IMG/VR virus record: IMGVR_UViG_3300019763_000015
Location: 1-37,308 of that record
Strand: one strand, 5' to 3'
Length of the DNA stretch: 37,308 nucleotides
Origin: a virus
Positions 1 to 7,900 of this stretch are shown here, piece by piece. The notes below the pieces were generated by a model that saw only the letters and a program-made list of their open reading frames with translations, had not been told where the DNA came from and ran no database searches. The position numbers and the translations under genes were made by a program. Numbering within the stretch: position 1 is the first letter of the stretch; each line of letters opens with the position of its first letter.

Positions 1-210
1 CGTGCTGATCTGATTCGCTGCCGTATTCGGTATGATCAAAACAGGTACAAAGCAGTTATTCGCAATGCTGCATTGGATAATGACGAGTTCATCTGGTACG
101 GGACTCACAAGAGCAAGGAGGGTCGGTATGTGGTGCTTTACACCATCGATTCCCGGCTTCCTGGTGCTCACAAAATCTTAAAACTTTTCCAAGGAGAACC
201 AAGTGGTTAA
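1..210 (+). CDS. Hypothetical protein, C-terminal part (open at window edge)
   Basis: The first reading frame is open from base 1 to a TAA at 208-210 and gives 69 residues, ending in LFQGEPSG. The start lies outside the window. The fragment is rich in charged and aromatic residues (for example FIWYGTHKSKEGRYVVLY) and looks like a small soluble beta-rich domain, but I recognise no family. The next gene starts eight bases before this one ends, which suggests translational coupling within a rightward operon. Confidence 0.55.
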   Translation, partial: RADLIRCRIRYDQNRYKAVIRNAALDNDEFIWYGTHKSKEGRYVVLYTIDSRLPGAHKILKLFQGEPSG

Positions 211-520
211 ATTGAAGGGAGTGCGAGTCATCGCAGATGAGTCAGGAGCACCGACTCACCAAACCCACTTGGAGGCAACCTTTAACATCCAAGATTGCAA
301 CCGAAAAACTACCCTGGAGCAAGATTTGGTTTTAACCAAAAACCATGAGGGATGGACCGCATCTATGGTTATGGATGGTTTTCCTCCGCAAGAGAGTACC
401 GAACTGGCAGTGCTCAAATTGGCTGACTGGTTCACTCGAATGGGTAACGCCATAACCCAGGACAAAGAAAAGTTTGGGGTCATCAACCTTAACGAAATTC
501 AGAGAGGAGGTAAGCTTTAG
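203..520 (+). CDS. Hypothetical protein (105 aa)
   Basis: It starts at GTG 203, six bases after an AAGGAG ribosome site at 191-196, and overlaps the end of the preceding gene. The product is a small soluble protein with no membrane segment and no motif I recognise. Its middle (about residues 38-60) is beta-like and its C-terminal part is helical (LAVLKLADWFTRMGNAI). Its TAG overlaps the GTG start of the MazG-like gene by one base, so the two are probably coupled. The function is unknown. Confidence 0.7.
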   Translation: MVKLKGVRVIADESGAPTHQTHLEATFNIQDCNRKTTLEQDLVLTKNHEGWTASMVMDGFPPQESTELAVLKLADWFTRMGNAITQDKEKFGVINLNEIQRGGKL

Positions 521-1089
521 TGGATGAATACTGTAAGGGGGATGTAGTGAAATCCCAATACAAAAGGGATTCCATTGCTGCTCAAAACAAACAGATCATC
601 AATGACACCGTTGCAGCTCATTGGACCTACATGAAAAAGGTGCTTGAAGTCACCATGGGCACCAATGTAACCAGTGTGGATTTATCCCTGAAAGAGTACA
701 TGGCCATGAGGGAGTGGGATTACACCTCTGCCTTTGCTCATGGTTTCGCTCACGGCATTGAACATGTGGAAGCCCAGGGACCTTCTTTTGCCAAGGCTAT
801 CCATCGCCAGAAAAACTGGTCCCGGGAAGCTTTTGGTGAAGGCAGAGATACCAGCTATATCCTGCAACACATCCTCAAAGAGGTGGGGGAGATCAAAGAA
901 GACCCTACCGATATTGAAGAGTGGGTGGATGTCATGATCCTGGCCATGCATGGTGCCTGGCGCAGTGGGGCATCGCCCGAAGAGATCGTAGCGATCTTCG
1001 AAACTAAAATGCTGAAAAACGAGATGCGCCGTTGGCCTTCTGCTGAAGACCAGGTTCCCGGCAAACCCATCGAGCACATCAAGGAGTAA
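520..1089 (+). CDS. MazG-like dATP/dGTP pyrophosphohydrolase (DUF550/MazZ family)
   Basis: The C-terminal half (about 95-187) matches the DUF550 pattern seen in phages: KNWSREAFGEG, then a helical MazG core with the metal-binding pairs ExxE (E121, E124) and ExxD (E134, D137), then AWRSGASPEEI, RRWP and IEHI. Members of this all-alpha NTP pyrophosphohydrolase fold hydrolyse dATP/dGTP to the monophosphate plus pyrophosphate. In 2-aminoadenine phages the related MazZ feeds Z-genome synthesis; other phages carry such enzymes for nucleotide-pool control. Residues 1-90 are a helical extension I do not recognise. The start is GTG 520 with GGAGG at 506-510. Family assignment is fairly sure; the Z-DNA role is only a possibility, since PurZ and DatZ are not in this window. 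Confidence 0.8.
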   Translation: MDEYCKGDVVKSQYKRDSIAAQNKQIINDTVAAHWTYMKKVLEVTMGTNVTSVDLSLKEYMAMREWDYTSAFAHGFAHGIEHVEAQGPSFAKAIHRQKNWSREAFGEGRDTSYILQHILKEVGEIKEDPTDIEEWVDVMILAMHGAWRSGASPEEIVAIFETKMLKNEMRRWPSAEDQVPGKPIEHIKE

Positions 1090-1092
1090 ACC

Positions 1093-1383
1093 ATGGCAAA
1101 AAAGAAATCGTACAAGGTGGGTGATACCGTCTCCTGGGAGTCTGCCTCCGGCAGCGGTCGAACCAAAAAGACAGGTAAGGTGGTCAAGGTGCTGAAGCCC
1201 CATGACCCGAATCGGCGGGCAGCTGAAGAGCCGTTCAGGGAAACCCACCGGATCATGTTTGACGGCCTGGCCCGGGACCATGAATCCTACTGGGTCGAAG
1301 TGCCCGGCGGCAAGACTGCCAGAGCCAAGCCCAGACTGTATTGGCCTTTGGTTCAAAATCTGAGGAAGGTGCGCAATGGATAA
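1093..1383 (+). CDS. Small SH3/Tudor-like barrel protein (HVA1/DUF2945-like)
   Basis: The 96-residue basic protein opens with KSYKVGDTVSWES, a charged loop, and TGKVVKVLKP. This resembles the beginning of the hypervirulence-associated Tudor domain (DUF2945), a small beta barrel in many bacterial and phage proteins. The remainder (YWVEVPGGKTARAKPRLYWPL) is also beta-like. The start is ATG 1093, six bases after AAGGAG at 1081-1086. It overlaps the lipase gene by eight bases, so the two are probably translated together. The family link rests on pattern only; the function is unknown. Confidence 0.65.
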   Translation: MAKKKSYKVGDTVSWESASGSGRTKKTGKVVKVLKPHDPNRRAAEEPFRETHRIMFDGLARDHESYWVEVPGGKTARAKPRLYWPLVQNLRKVRNG

Positions 1384-2152
1384 GGATACCCTGCACACCA
1401 TCAATACCGTGGTACGTCAGGCCATCAGAATGTCCTTGATGGCTTATGGTGATACCTGTGATATCAGACAACTTGCACAGGATGCTATTGGTGCTCAGGC
1501 TACTCGTTTCGATCGTGCTTATACAGACACCCAGGGGTTCTTCGTTGAATTTGACAATGATCCCAGTTTGTGGATCGCTATTCGCGGTACTGAATTCGAC
1601 AACGTGGATGACTGGCTGACCAACTTGGACTGCCGGAAAGTTATCACCTGTTGGGGCAGAAGCCACAAAGGCTTTTACGGTGATGCCATGTCAGTTTATG
1701 ATGTTTTGCATCATCGGATTCGCCAAGCTGCAGAGCATAAGGGAACCATCTTCCTCACAGGGCACTCACAAGGCGGTGCAGTGGCCGAACAGCTCTTCGC
1801 CCTTATCAAGGGTGACTACCCGGAAGCAAGGGTCCTGTGCGTCCCCATTGAGGCCCCTAAAGGCTTTGATGACATAGCAGCAAAAGCCTTGGGCAAGCAT
1901 GGCCATTGGGTATTTCCGGTAGTGCACAATAATGATATTGTGCCTCACCTGCCTCCTGGCTTCAGGCATATCAAAAACACCGCTGTTCAGTACATTGACC
2001 GCAAGGGCAAGGTACGACGCTCTACTCGTTGGTGGAGTCGATTTTGGGACAGGTTGGTGGGTATGACGAAGGCCGTAGGTAAGCCTGGAGTGGACTGCCT
2101 TGAAGACCATAATCTGGCCCGTATCGAAGAGATCTGGAAAAAGCAGATGTAG
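1376..2152 (+). CDS. Class 3 lipase-like alpha/beta hydrolase
   Basis: The protein has the Lipase_3 layout: LWIAIRGTEFDNVDDWLTNL (about 65-84) is the oxyanion strand-loop region, TGHSQGGA (128-135) is the nucleophile elbow with Ser131, NNDIVPH (185-191) supplies the acid Asp187, and LEDHNLARI near the end supplies His245. At 258 residues it is close to a bare catalytic domain. There is no signal peptide, so it would act in the cytoplasm or need lysis or another route out. It is the last gene of the rightward unit, directly before the terminator. Possible roles are membrane or lipid attack or host metabolic change; the substrate is unknown. Confidence 0.8.
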   Translation: MDKDTLHTINTVVRQAIRMSLMAYGDTCDIRQLAQDAIGAQATRFDRAYTDTQGFFVEFDNDPSLWIAIRGTEFDNVDDWLTNLDCRKVITCWGRSHKGFYGDAMSVYDVLHHRIRQAAEHKGTIFLTGHSQGGAVAEQLFALIKGDYPEARVLCVPIEAPKGFDDIAAKALGKHGHWVFPVVHNNDIVPHLPPGFRHIKNTAVQYIDRKGKVRRSTRWWSRFWDRLVGMTKAVGKPGVDCLEDHNLARIEEIWKKQM

Positions 2153-2155
2153 GGT

Positions 2156-2188
2156 AAGGCCCTGGGATTTAAAGTCACCCAGGGCCTT
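2156..2188. terminator. Bidirectional hairpin between convergent operons
   Basis: A perfect 11-bp stem, AAGGCCCTGGG (2156-2166) with CCCAGGGCCTT (2178-2188), encloses an 11-base loop and is followed by TTATTT on the plus strand. It lies four bases after the lipase stop and seven bases from the end of the minus-strand peptidase gene, so it can serve both units. The U-tract is short on the minus side. Confidence 0.75.
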
Positions 2189-2195
2189 ATTTGGG

Positions 2196-2714
2196 TCACT
2201 TGTAGAGCTCTTTGTAGAGCTTGGCATTCTGGAGCAGGGACCAACATTGACTGCTGGTCTGAGGATAGAAATACTTGGTGACGATTTCACCTTCAGAAGA
2301 GATGACCTTTTTAGCCACCCAAACCAGAGGCATTCCCTCATACCCTTTTTCCCTTTTATCAAGATGGAACATGACCCAGGCTGTGCCGTCATAGTAGGTG
2401 TTAAGATAAACACCAATGCCGTTAAACAGGCCTGAACCAAAAAGAAGGAGGAAGTTCTCCATAGGCATGCCCTCGGCGAAGACATCCACTGCCGTGGCTT
2501 CGCGAACAATGTCCTGGGGAGACTCGCCTACGTAATGTTGAGAAGTCTTGCTGCCACCGAATCTGGCTGCAGCACCTTCTACGGGACTGGGGAATATCCG
2601 CTGGCCAAGGAGGGCTCGGCCTTTGTCGAGAGACAAGAGAAGGGAATCGCTGAGGTGTCGCCCATTGAGTGGAAACTCCGACGGGCTGAAGTGTTTAAGT
2701 TGTTTCCAGATCAT
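2196..2714 (-). CDS. Peptidase M15-like protein, probable endolysin
   Basis: The 172-aa product has the M15A/M15_3 pattern: an FSPSEF start (9-14), a leucine-rich helix, ARFGGSKTSQHYVG with the probable zinc ligand His60, AVDVFAEG with Asp77, and a final AWVMFHLD with His117. These enzymes cut peptide cross-links of peptidoglycan. His60 and Asp77 are farther apart than in the usual SxHxxGxAxD motif, so there is an insertion or a divergent loop. No signal peptide is visible, so a holin would be needed. It overlaps the membrane-protein gene upstream by 20 bases, as lysis genes often do. Family probable, function inferred. Confidence 0.65.
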   Translation of the reverse strand: MIWKQLKHFSPSEFPLNGRHLSDSLLLSLDKGRALLGQRIFPSPVEGAAARFGGSKTSQHYVGESPQDIVREATAVDVFAEGMPMENFLLLFGSGLFNGIGVYLNTYYDGTAWVMFHLDKREKGYEGMPLVWVAKKVISSEGEIVTKYFYPQTSSQCWSLLQNAKLYKELYK

Positions 2715-3048
2715 TGGGGATCAACCCTTTCGCCTGCATATAGGTCGTGATGATGGTTGTGTTCTTGCTGAGCTGAGCGAGCTCTTTATTGCTCGCCTTA
2801 ACAGTGCTATGCATGTCCGCCAGTTCAGTCGTCACTTGGGTCATCTTGAGATCATTCTCTGCCTTGTAGATTCGAAAATCTTCTTTCAGATCAGCGACTG
2901 TTTGACAACCACCATGTTTTTCTTGGCAGGCGGTTTTTGTTACATACTTCTTGCCTGAAGTAAAAAAATCATAAGCAAGAGCTGCTAATACGGTACCAAT
3001 TGATCCGATACCTACTTTTAAAAGTGTATCTGTTAAATCTGCTGTCAT
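2695..3048 (-). CDS. Membrane-anchored coiled-coil protein, candidate holin or spanin
   Basis: The 117-aa product has one hydrophobic segment near the N-terminus (about 9-31, VGIGSIGTVLAALAYDFF), then TKTACQEKHGGC with two cysteines, then a long helical and probably coiled-coil stretch to about residue 100. One N-terminal anchor with a helical tail fits a pinholin-like, spanin-like or antiholin role. The gene overlaps the M15 peptidase gene, which is the main reason to place it in the lysis cassette. No sequence family is recognised. Confidence 0.6.
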   Translation of the reverse strand: MTADLTDTLLKVGIGSIGTVLAALAYDFFTSGKKYVTKTACQEKHGGCQTVADLKEDFRIYKAENDLKMTQVTTELADMHSTVKASNKELAQLSKNTTIITTYMQAKGLIPNDLETT

Positions 3049-3064
3049 GTGTTACTCCCTACTA

Positions 3065-3113
3065 TTTTAATGGATAAGCTGTACTGCCCTCCTATAACAT
3101 AAACCCATTAAAA
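3065..3113 (-). promoter_or_regulatory. Inverted repeat and weak promoter candidate before the lysis genes
   Basis: The 91-base gap upstream of the membrane-protein gene holds a perfect 9-bp inverted repeat, TTTTAATGG (3065-3073) and CCATTAAAA (3105-3113). On the minus strand a CTGACC box is followed after 17 bases by TATAGG, an imperfect sigma70-like spacing. The repeat overlaps this candidate, which would suit an operator or a long hairpin before the lysis genes. Confidence 0.3.
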
Positions 3114-3139
3114 GGTCAGGCTAATTTAGCAGAAAGTAA

Positions 3140-3409
3140 TTACGATCGCAGTTTAATATTCTGTTCTACAATTTTAGATCTCACTACAACTTTACGGCCG
3201 CATTTTAAACATATTGGCATCATGTCCTGATTGACCATAATAGAAGGTACTTTACAGACAGGGCAGTTAAACTTGAAACCTTGGTATGATCCGTAGATTT
3301 CTTTACTGATATCTTCATCAGTAATAACCATTAAATCTTCCCCAAAAGACTTCTCTTCAGTTGCAGCATCTTCTTGAGTGCTGGTCTCATTTTCATTTAC
3401 AGAATCCAT
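3140..3409 (-). CDS. Small zinc-ribbon protein
   Basis: The 89-aa protein begins with an acidic, probably disordered tail (1-25), followed by a C-terminal zinc ribbon with ligands C49/C52 (CPVC) and C67/C70 (CLKC). Such ribbons bind zinc and often contact nucleic acid or protein. The gene sits in the late unit between a Cys-rich protein gene and the lysis genes. I do not recognise a specific family. Confidence 0.65.
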   Translation of the reverse strand: MDSVNENETSTQEDAATEEKSFGEDLMVITDEDISKEIYGSYQGFKFNCPVCKVPSIMVNQDMMPICLKCGRKVVVRSKIVEQNIKLRS

Positions 3410-3434
3410 GATATCTCCTTATCTGATTGCGGAA

Positions 3435-3462
3435 GGGGGAGAGGTTATATGGCCTCTCCCCC
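3435..3462 (-). terminator. 10-bp hairpin between two small late genes, weak terminator
   Basis: GGGGGAGAGG (3435-3444) pairs perfectly with CCTCTCCCCC (3453-3462) around an 8-base loop. On the minus transcript the stem is followed only by TT, so it is a weak or factor-assisted terminator, or an RNA-protecting stem. It lies between the 97-aa and 89-aa genes. Confidence 0.45.
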
Positions 3463-3491
3463 TATAGAGTTGCCCAACTTGGTTTGATAAC

Positions 3492-3785
3492 CTATTCGGG
3501 CGGTTCCGGAATTGGGCATGCACCACAAGTACCACCTGCTTGCAAAATACCCTCACAAGCATTTTTATTAACAGAGATGGTAACGTCATTCAAGCACATT
3601 TCAACTTTACCATCAATTACCGGGGTATCCGGACAACATGCAGCAGGTTCATCCCCAGAGCAAAGATTTTCAAAAATTTCGCTGAATAACTCAGCCATTT
3701 GCTCTTTAAATTCTTCTGTGGCAGAAACACAAACAAATTTGAGACAAACCGGAATCTCACAACAGTTTTCTTCTGAACAAGGCAT
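3492..3785 (-). CDS. Cysteine-rich small protein (97 aa)
   Basis: I start the gene at ATG 3785 (MPCSEENCCE) because GGAGG lies four bases upstream, although the frame is open farther. The product has about a dozen cysteines (for example ENCCEIPVC, AACCPD, GTCGACP) and an acidic amphipathic helix in the middle (EEFKEQMAELFSEIFENL). It may bind metal or be disulphide-bonded in the virion. No family is recognised. It lies downstream of a terminator hairpin at 3804-3831. Confidence 0.6.
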   Translation of the reverse strand: MPCSEENCCEIPVCLKFVCVSATEEFKEQMAELFSEIFENLCSGDEPAACCPDTPVIDGKVEMCLNDVTISVNKNACEGILQAGGTCGACPIPEPPE

Positions 3786-3803
3786 AATACCTCCTAAATA
3801 AAA

Positions 3804-3831
3804 ACCGGGATGGGTGTTAACCCACCCCGGT
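3804..3831 (-). terminator. Intrinsic terminator, minus strand
   Basis: ACCGGGATGGGT (3804-3815) pairs with ACCCACCCCGGT (3820-3831) with one non-Watson-Crick position and a 4-base loop. Read on the minus strand the stem is followed by TTTTTATTTAGG, a good U-tract. It follows the 181-aa gene and would lower expression of the genes beyond. Confidence 0.8.
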
Positions 3832-3924
3832 CTATTTACCCCCAGGTGCTCGCAATCACGTCGGATACAATCTGACAAAACTCATCAGTGTTGCATTCAT
3901 TTGTGAGTGCAGAGCACAGCTGCT

Positions 3925-4470
3925 CTACGAAGGGCAGTTACAGCCGCAGGCAATCTGGGTTTTCAGAGCAGTGAGCTCTGCATTGGCAGCGTTGAGGCTG
4001 CGTTCCACAGCGCGGGATTCAACGGCCAGGGCAGTAGCTTTGCTGTCCGCGATGGCTGCCAGGATGTCCGCTTTGTCCTGACAAGACTGCAACTTGAGAT
4101 CGCAGCAGCACTCGTCGGCTTTACGGGCATTGGCGTTCATTTCACGTTCGATGTCACGAAGGCGATCGCTGGTGCGAATCTCCATGTTGGTCTGGCCTTC
4201 CCGGAGAGATTCGAACTGGGCGGATCGACGAGTCTCCTCAGCCTGATCGGAAATCCGGTCCATCCCTGCACCAAGAACTTCTTTGGTGCAACGATCATTG
4301 GCTTCGCCAACAGCCAGGTTACGGTTTACACGAACCGCATTGGATCCCATATCGGCAAAGGGGGAACCATAACCACGGTTACCCCAGCCGCCACCACCAC
4401 CGTAACCGCCAAAACCACCACTCATTGCAGAAGTCAGAACCGCATCAGATGCACTGAAACCATTGTCCAT
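3925..4470 (-). CDS. Gly-rich, coiled-coil late protein (181 aa)
   Basis: The N-terminal 40 residues are Gly/Tyr-rich (GGFGGYGGGGGWGNRGYG), followed by a long helical region (about 55-170) with a CCC cluster at 121-123 and a terminal CGCNCPS. Similar Gly-rich plus helix plus Cys proteins occur near the ends of late operons in many marine and N4-like phages, but I know no function. After the TAG at 3925-3927 the -1 frame stays open to 3836 and ends just before the terminator (see findings). Confidence 0.65.
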   Translation of the reverse strand: MDNGFSASDAVLTSAMSGGFGGYGGGGGWGNRGYGSPFADMGSNAVRVNRNLAVGEANDRCTKEVLGAGMDRISDQAEETRRSAQFESLREGQTNMEIRTSDRLRDIEREMNANARKADECCCDLKLQSCQDKADILAAIADSKATALAVESRAVERSLNAANAELTALKTQIACGCNCPS

Positions 4471-4507
4471 TTTTGTACCTCTTTCGTTTTGTGTTGTTTA
4501 CCACAGC

Positions 4508-4867
4508 CTACATGGCTGCAGTATGGATATCCTTACCCCACTGGGTAATAGGATCGTATTTCACCTGGTCAAAACCATCATGCTCTACAGCCCATACAAT
4601 ACCTCGGGCCAGCACATGCATATTTTCCAGGCAAAGTGTTTCTGCTTGATCCAACCGGTTGCCATACAAGGAGAGCCTTGTATCAGCATAGTTGGCCACA
4701 TTCTCAAAGAGCTCGTAAACAGCCCCACGAGTATGAGCAGAAGCAGGATTGACATGTTTGAGCAGAAAGCCTCTGGCTAAACGCTTCGCGTCAGCCATGA
4801 GTACAGGGTTATTTTGCGAGCGAACCCACTGCTCAAACGTAGGGAGTACATCATTTTTCAGATACAC
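4508..4867 (-). CDS. Hypothetical helical protein (119 aa)
   Basis: It starts at GTG 4867 after a GGTGG ribosome site. The product is soluble and mostly helical (DAKRLARGFLLKHV, AVYELFENVANYADTRLSLYG) and I recognise no family. It is the first gene after vRNAP and lies immediately downstream of the structured control region at 4897-4965, so it may head a separately regulated sub-unit of small late genes. Confidence 0.6.
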   Translation of the reverse strand: MYLKNDVLPTFEQWVRSQNNPVLMADAKRLARGFLLKHVNPASAHTRGAVYELFENVANYADTRLSLYGNRLDQAETLCLENMHVLARGIVWAVEHDGFDQVKYDPITQWGKDIHTAAM

Positions 4868-4896
4868 AGTACCACCTTTCCTTTTTGTGATTGAGC

Positions 4897-4965
4897 CAAC
4901 AACGTTGTTGATTTGATATAACTGTAGAACAACTGGCAGGGATTGTAAACAGTTATATCAAATCA
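4897..4965 (-). promoter_or_regulatory. Structured control region: palindrome, 16-bp inverted repeat, promoter candidate
   Basis: Two adjacent symmetric elements fill the gap after vRNAP. A perfect 14-bp palindrome, CAACAACGTTGTTG, is at 4897-4910. A perfect 16-bp inverted repeat has arms at 4909-4924 and 4950-4965 around 25 bases. On the minus strand TTTACA (4944-4949) and TACAGT (4921-4926) are 17 bases apart, a plausible sigma70-type promoter reading toward the 119-aa gene. The inverted repeat brackets this promoter and the palindrome sits near the expected transcription start, like an operator. It could also act as an RNA hairpin. Confidence 0.5.
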
Positions 4966-4977
4966 CGCATTTACCCT

Positions 4978-7900
4978 TTAAAACAGCGAAAGAGCTGAAT
5001 CAATGATAAGCGATTCGTCTGCACTTTCCACTATGGAACTTACTGGATCTCCAAGGTTGCTGAAAAGACTTTTCGTTACCCCAGGAATTGAATTGATGAT
5101 GTTGTCCAAACCAAGATGCACAGAAAACATGAAGGCCATAAACACATCATAGGGTTTATCAATCACACTTTCAGCGATGACCTTCAGAACCCGGGAACCA
5201 TACTTGGTGAACCAAAGGAGACCAATAGTATTCCCATACTCGATCATCCTGTGGGTAGGTACGCTGAAGTTGATGAATTCATCCGACACCGCGGCTACTG
5301 CCTCGCTGTTGGGCATGCCCCCTTCCAGGTAGTGGTTGTACAGAACATGCCGGCCGATGAAGTCGGTCATCTTGACCGCGTTGTTCAGGACCTTATAGGC
5401 CTGGGTATCCTCGGTGAGCAGTACCACCTTACCCACCTTCTGGACAGTCTCCGGGAGCTTCCCGGTCAGGGTGGTCATCTTCTTTTCAAAGTCCGTGGGG
5501 AAGTTCTCCCCGGAGGTTACCGTTTCCACATCATCCACCAGTGAGGGCATGAGGCCCAACTCAATGGAGCGGGTGGTGGGGTTATCTTTCAGAGCTGTCT
5601 GCAGCCGAGCAATCTGGCTGTCCAGGTTCTTCAGCTGAGCAGGTGTGTGCTTGCCCCGGGCAACAATGTCTCTGCGGAGTTTCAGCTGCCCAAGCCTCTT
5701 GCTGTCTGCCTGGTACTTGTTGCCCATGGCAATGGCTTCCCAGCCAAGTTTGAGGATCTTGGATACAGGCACTCCTCGTGATTTGAGGTATATCATGTTG
5801 CTGCCCAAGTTGCCCAGTGTAACATAGAGGGACTTCACGATGATGTTGTTCTTGGCATACTTGGTCATCTCCGTGAAGAGAGCCTCTACTGTTGCCATCC
5901 GCTGAGCTGCTTTGTCTTTGAAGAACATCTGGGCCACTGCCACCACCATCTTCTCCAGCTGAGCTCTTTCTTTTGGTTCACGCGTGAAGGCATCTACGAT
6001 GGAATATTGCCGGTACCCAAAGGCCAGGTCCACCACATCCTTGGAAACCATCATGCTATTGGAACCCCAAACCCTCTTGACCTCCTTCCGGGCTGACTCA
6101 GGCAGCATGTAGTAGATCTCCCTCAATCGGGAGTCTGTGGAGTTGGGGGAGATCTCCACATAACCTTTCGGATTGGATTGACCCTCTGTGGACCACATGG
6201 CCTCCAGGCCTTGGATCAACTCCTTGTTGATGATAGGGCTTCTCACCTTATCGACTACCTGCCCAGCCATGGCCCCAAGGATCTTGTCAAAGGCAGTGAC
6301 CTGCTCCATGAAGGAGTCCTTGGTGGTTTCAGCCATCATGTACCGGTACCCGATCACGTTGCCAATGTTGTCCACTTTGGGCACCATGAAGTTGCCCGGC
6401 TTGAGGTCAGGAGTGTAAGCCGGATCCATCATGGCATCAATGGTCTTTTGTTTGGCTTCAACCAGGGTCTTATTATTCTCTATTCCCTCCTGTGTTGTAA
6501 TATCCATTTGGCGGGCAATACGAGCTGAATCTGTGCCCTTTGCCCTGTTGTTGGTGTAAGAGGCTATAGTGGACATCAAGTCGTTAACACGGCCTGTTTT
6601 GGACGTGTATACGTAGAACTTGGTGGCAATGGTGGGATCATCATTATCCCGGGCCATAGCCTTGGGCACAATGGTGTAACCCTCCCGGGCAAGGATCTCT
6701 CGATCATCCCAAGTACCATATCGAAAACCAATCCTGGGGTTCAGGATCTGCTTGGTGTAGCCCTTGATGAATTTGTGCTTATTGCCACCAAAGGCTTGTG
6801 CCAGGGACTCATCCTTCAGCACCTCATGCATTCGAAGTAATCCGTTGACTCCTTCAGGGTCCTGCACCAGCATCTCATGAAATGCGTTCCTATAGTCCTG
6901 AGCAGTGTAACCAAGTGCGTAGAGAGACGCAAGCTGGTCAATGAGGCCATCGGCCTTCTCGACTTGCGTACTATCCAAGGAACCCGCTTTTTGGGTGTTG
7001 GCAAGGGATGCAATTACTCGGGTGCTTTGAAAGACCACTTCCCCTCGTCGGCCTCGGGCATGGATCATGAAGTGCCCCAGGGCATCTGCCGCCTTACGGT
7101 AGTAGTGCTCATAGGGGGCCAAATCTGCGTCTGCTTTGATCTGATCCAGCACCTTATTCACTTGGGCCTGCAGCTCTGCAGAGTCCTCTAAAACGGCTCG
7201 TAGACCCTCTGAACCAAGTGAGTTAAGCAGTACGCTCAAATCCGCTTTTAAGCCTACCTTGGTGGCTACCGTCTTCTGGTAATCCGTGATGGGTTGGGTA
7301 TTGCCTTCTTCATCTTTCAAGGTGGTAAATAGGTCACTGGCCATGTTGATGTATCGCTCAGTCTCCTGCTCCTTGGCAGAGTCCAAAAACAGCTGCCTAC
7401 GGCCAAGCATGTCGTACAGCCAGGCCAACCTATCTGTCCGGCCCCGGACCTCAGCCAGCAGCGATTTAATGATCCCCTGGTCCAGCTGCCGGTAGGCATA
7501 CTCTGCCTCCCTCATACGCTGCCCGAGCAGGGTGTCACTTTCATGGGCCATGGTCAGGGTGGTCTTCAGGCCGTGCCCTACCTTCAGGATAGGGGTCTTG
7601 GACAGAGCCTTCTTGATGAACATGTTGCAGTACCCGGACCACCTCTGAGATCCCTTACCTAATTGAACCATGGAGTTATACAGAGCACTCTTCTGGTCGG
7701 TATCCCTCTTGGCGATAACCACTGCCAAGTCCCGGAGCTCATCAGCCATGGTCATGCGAGCAGACCCGGCAGTAAGCCGGCGATAGAAGAAATCCATGAT
7801 GGCCTGGCCAATATTGTTCAAGGTCTCTTGGATGTTCTTGCCAATCAGGCCCTGCCATGAATGCTTGGTGTACTCAGTACCGATCAGCTCGATGTCCTTC

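Noticed and set aside
682-1404. 240-codon minus-strand frame across the MazZ and Tudor-like genes
   Set aside because: The opposite strand holds recognisable families with good ribosome sites; this frame has neither.
3492-3878. Longer start of the Cys-rich protein at 3878
   Set aside because: It would translate through the terminator stem; ATG 3785 has GGAGG at the right distance.
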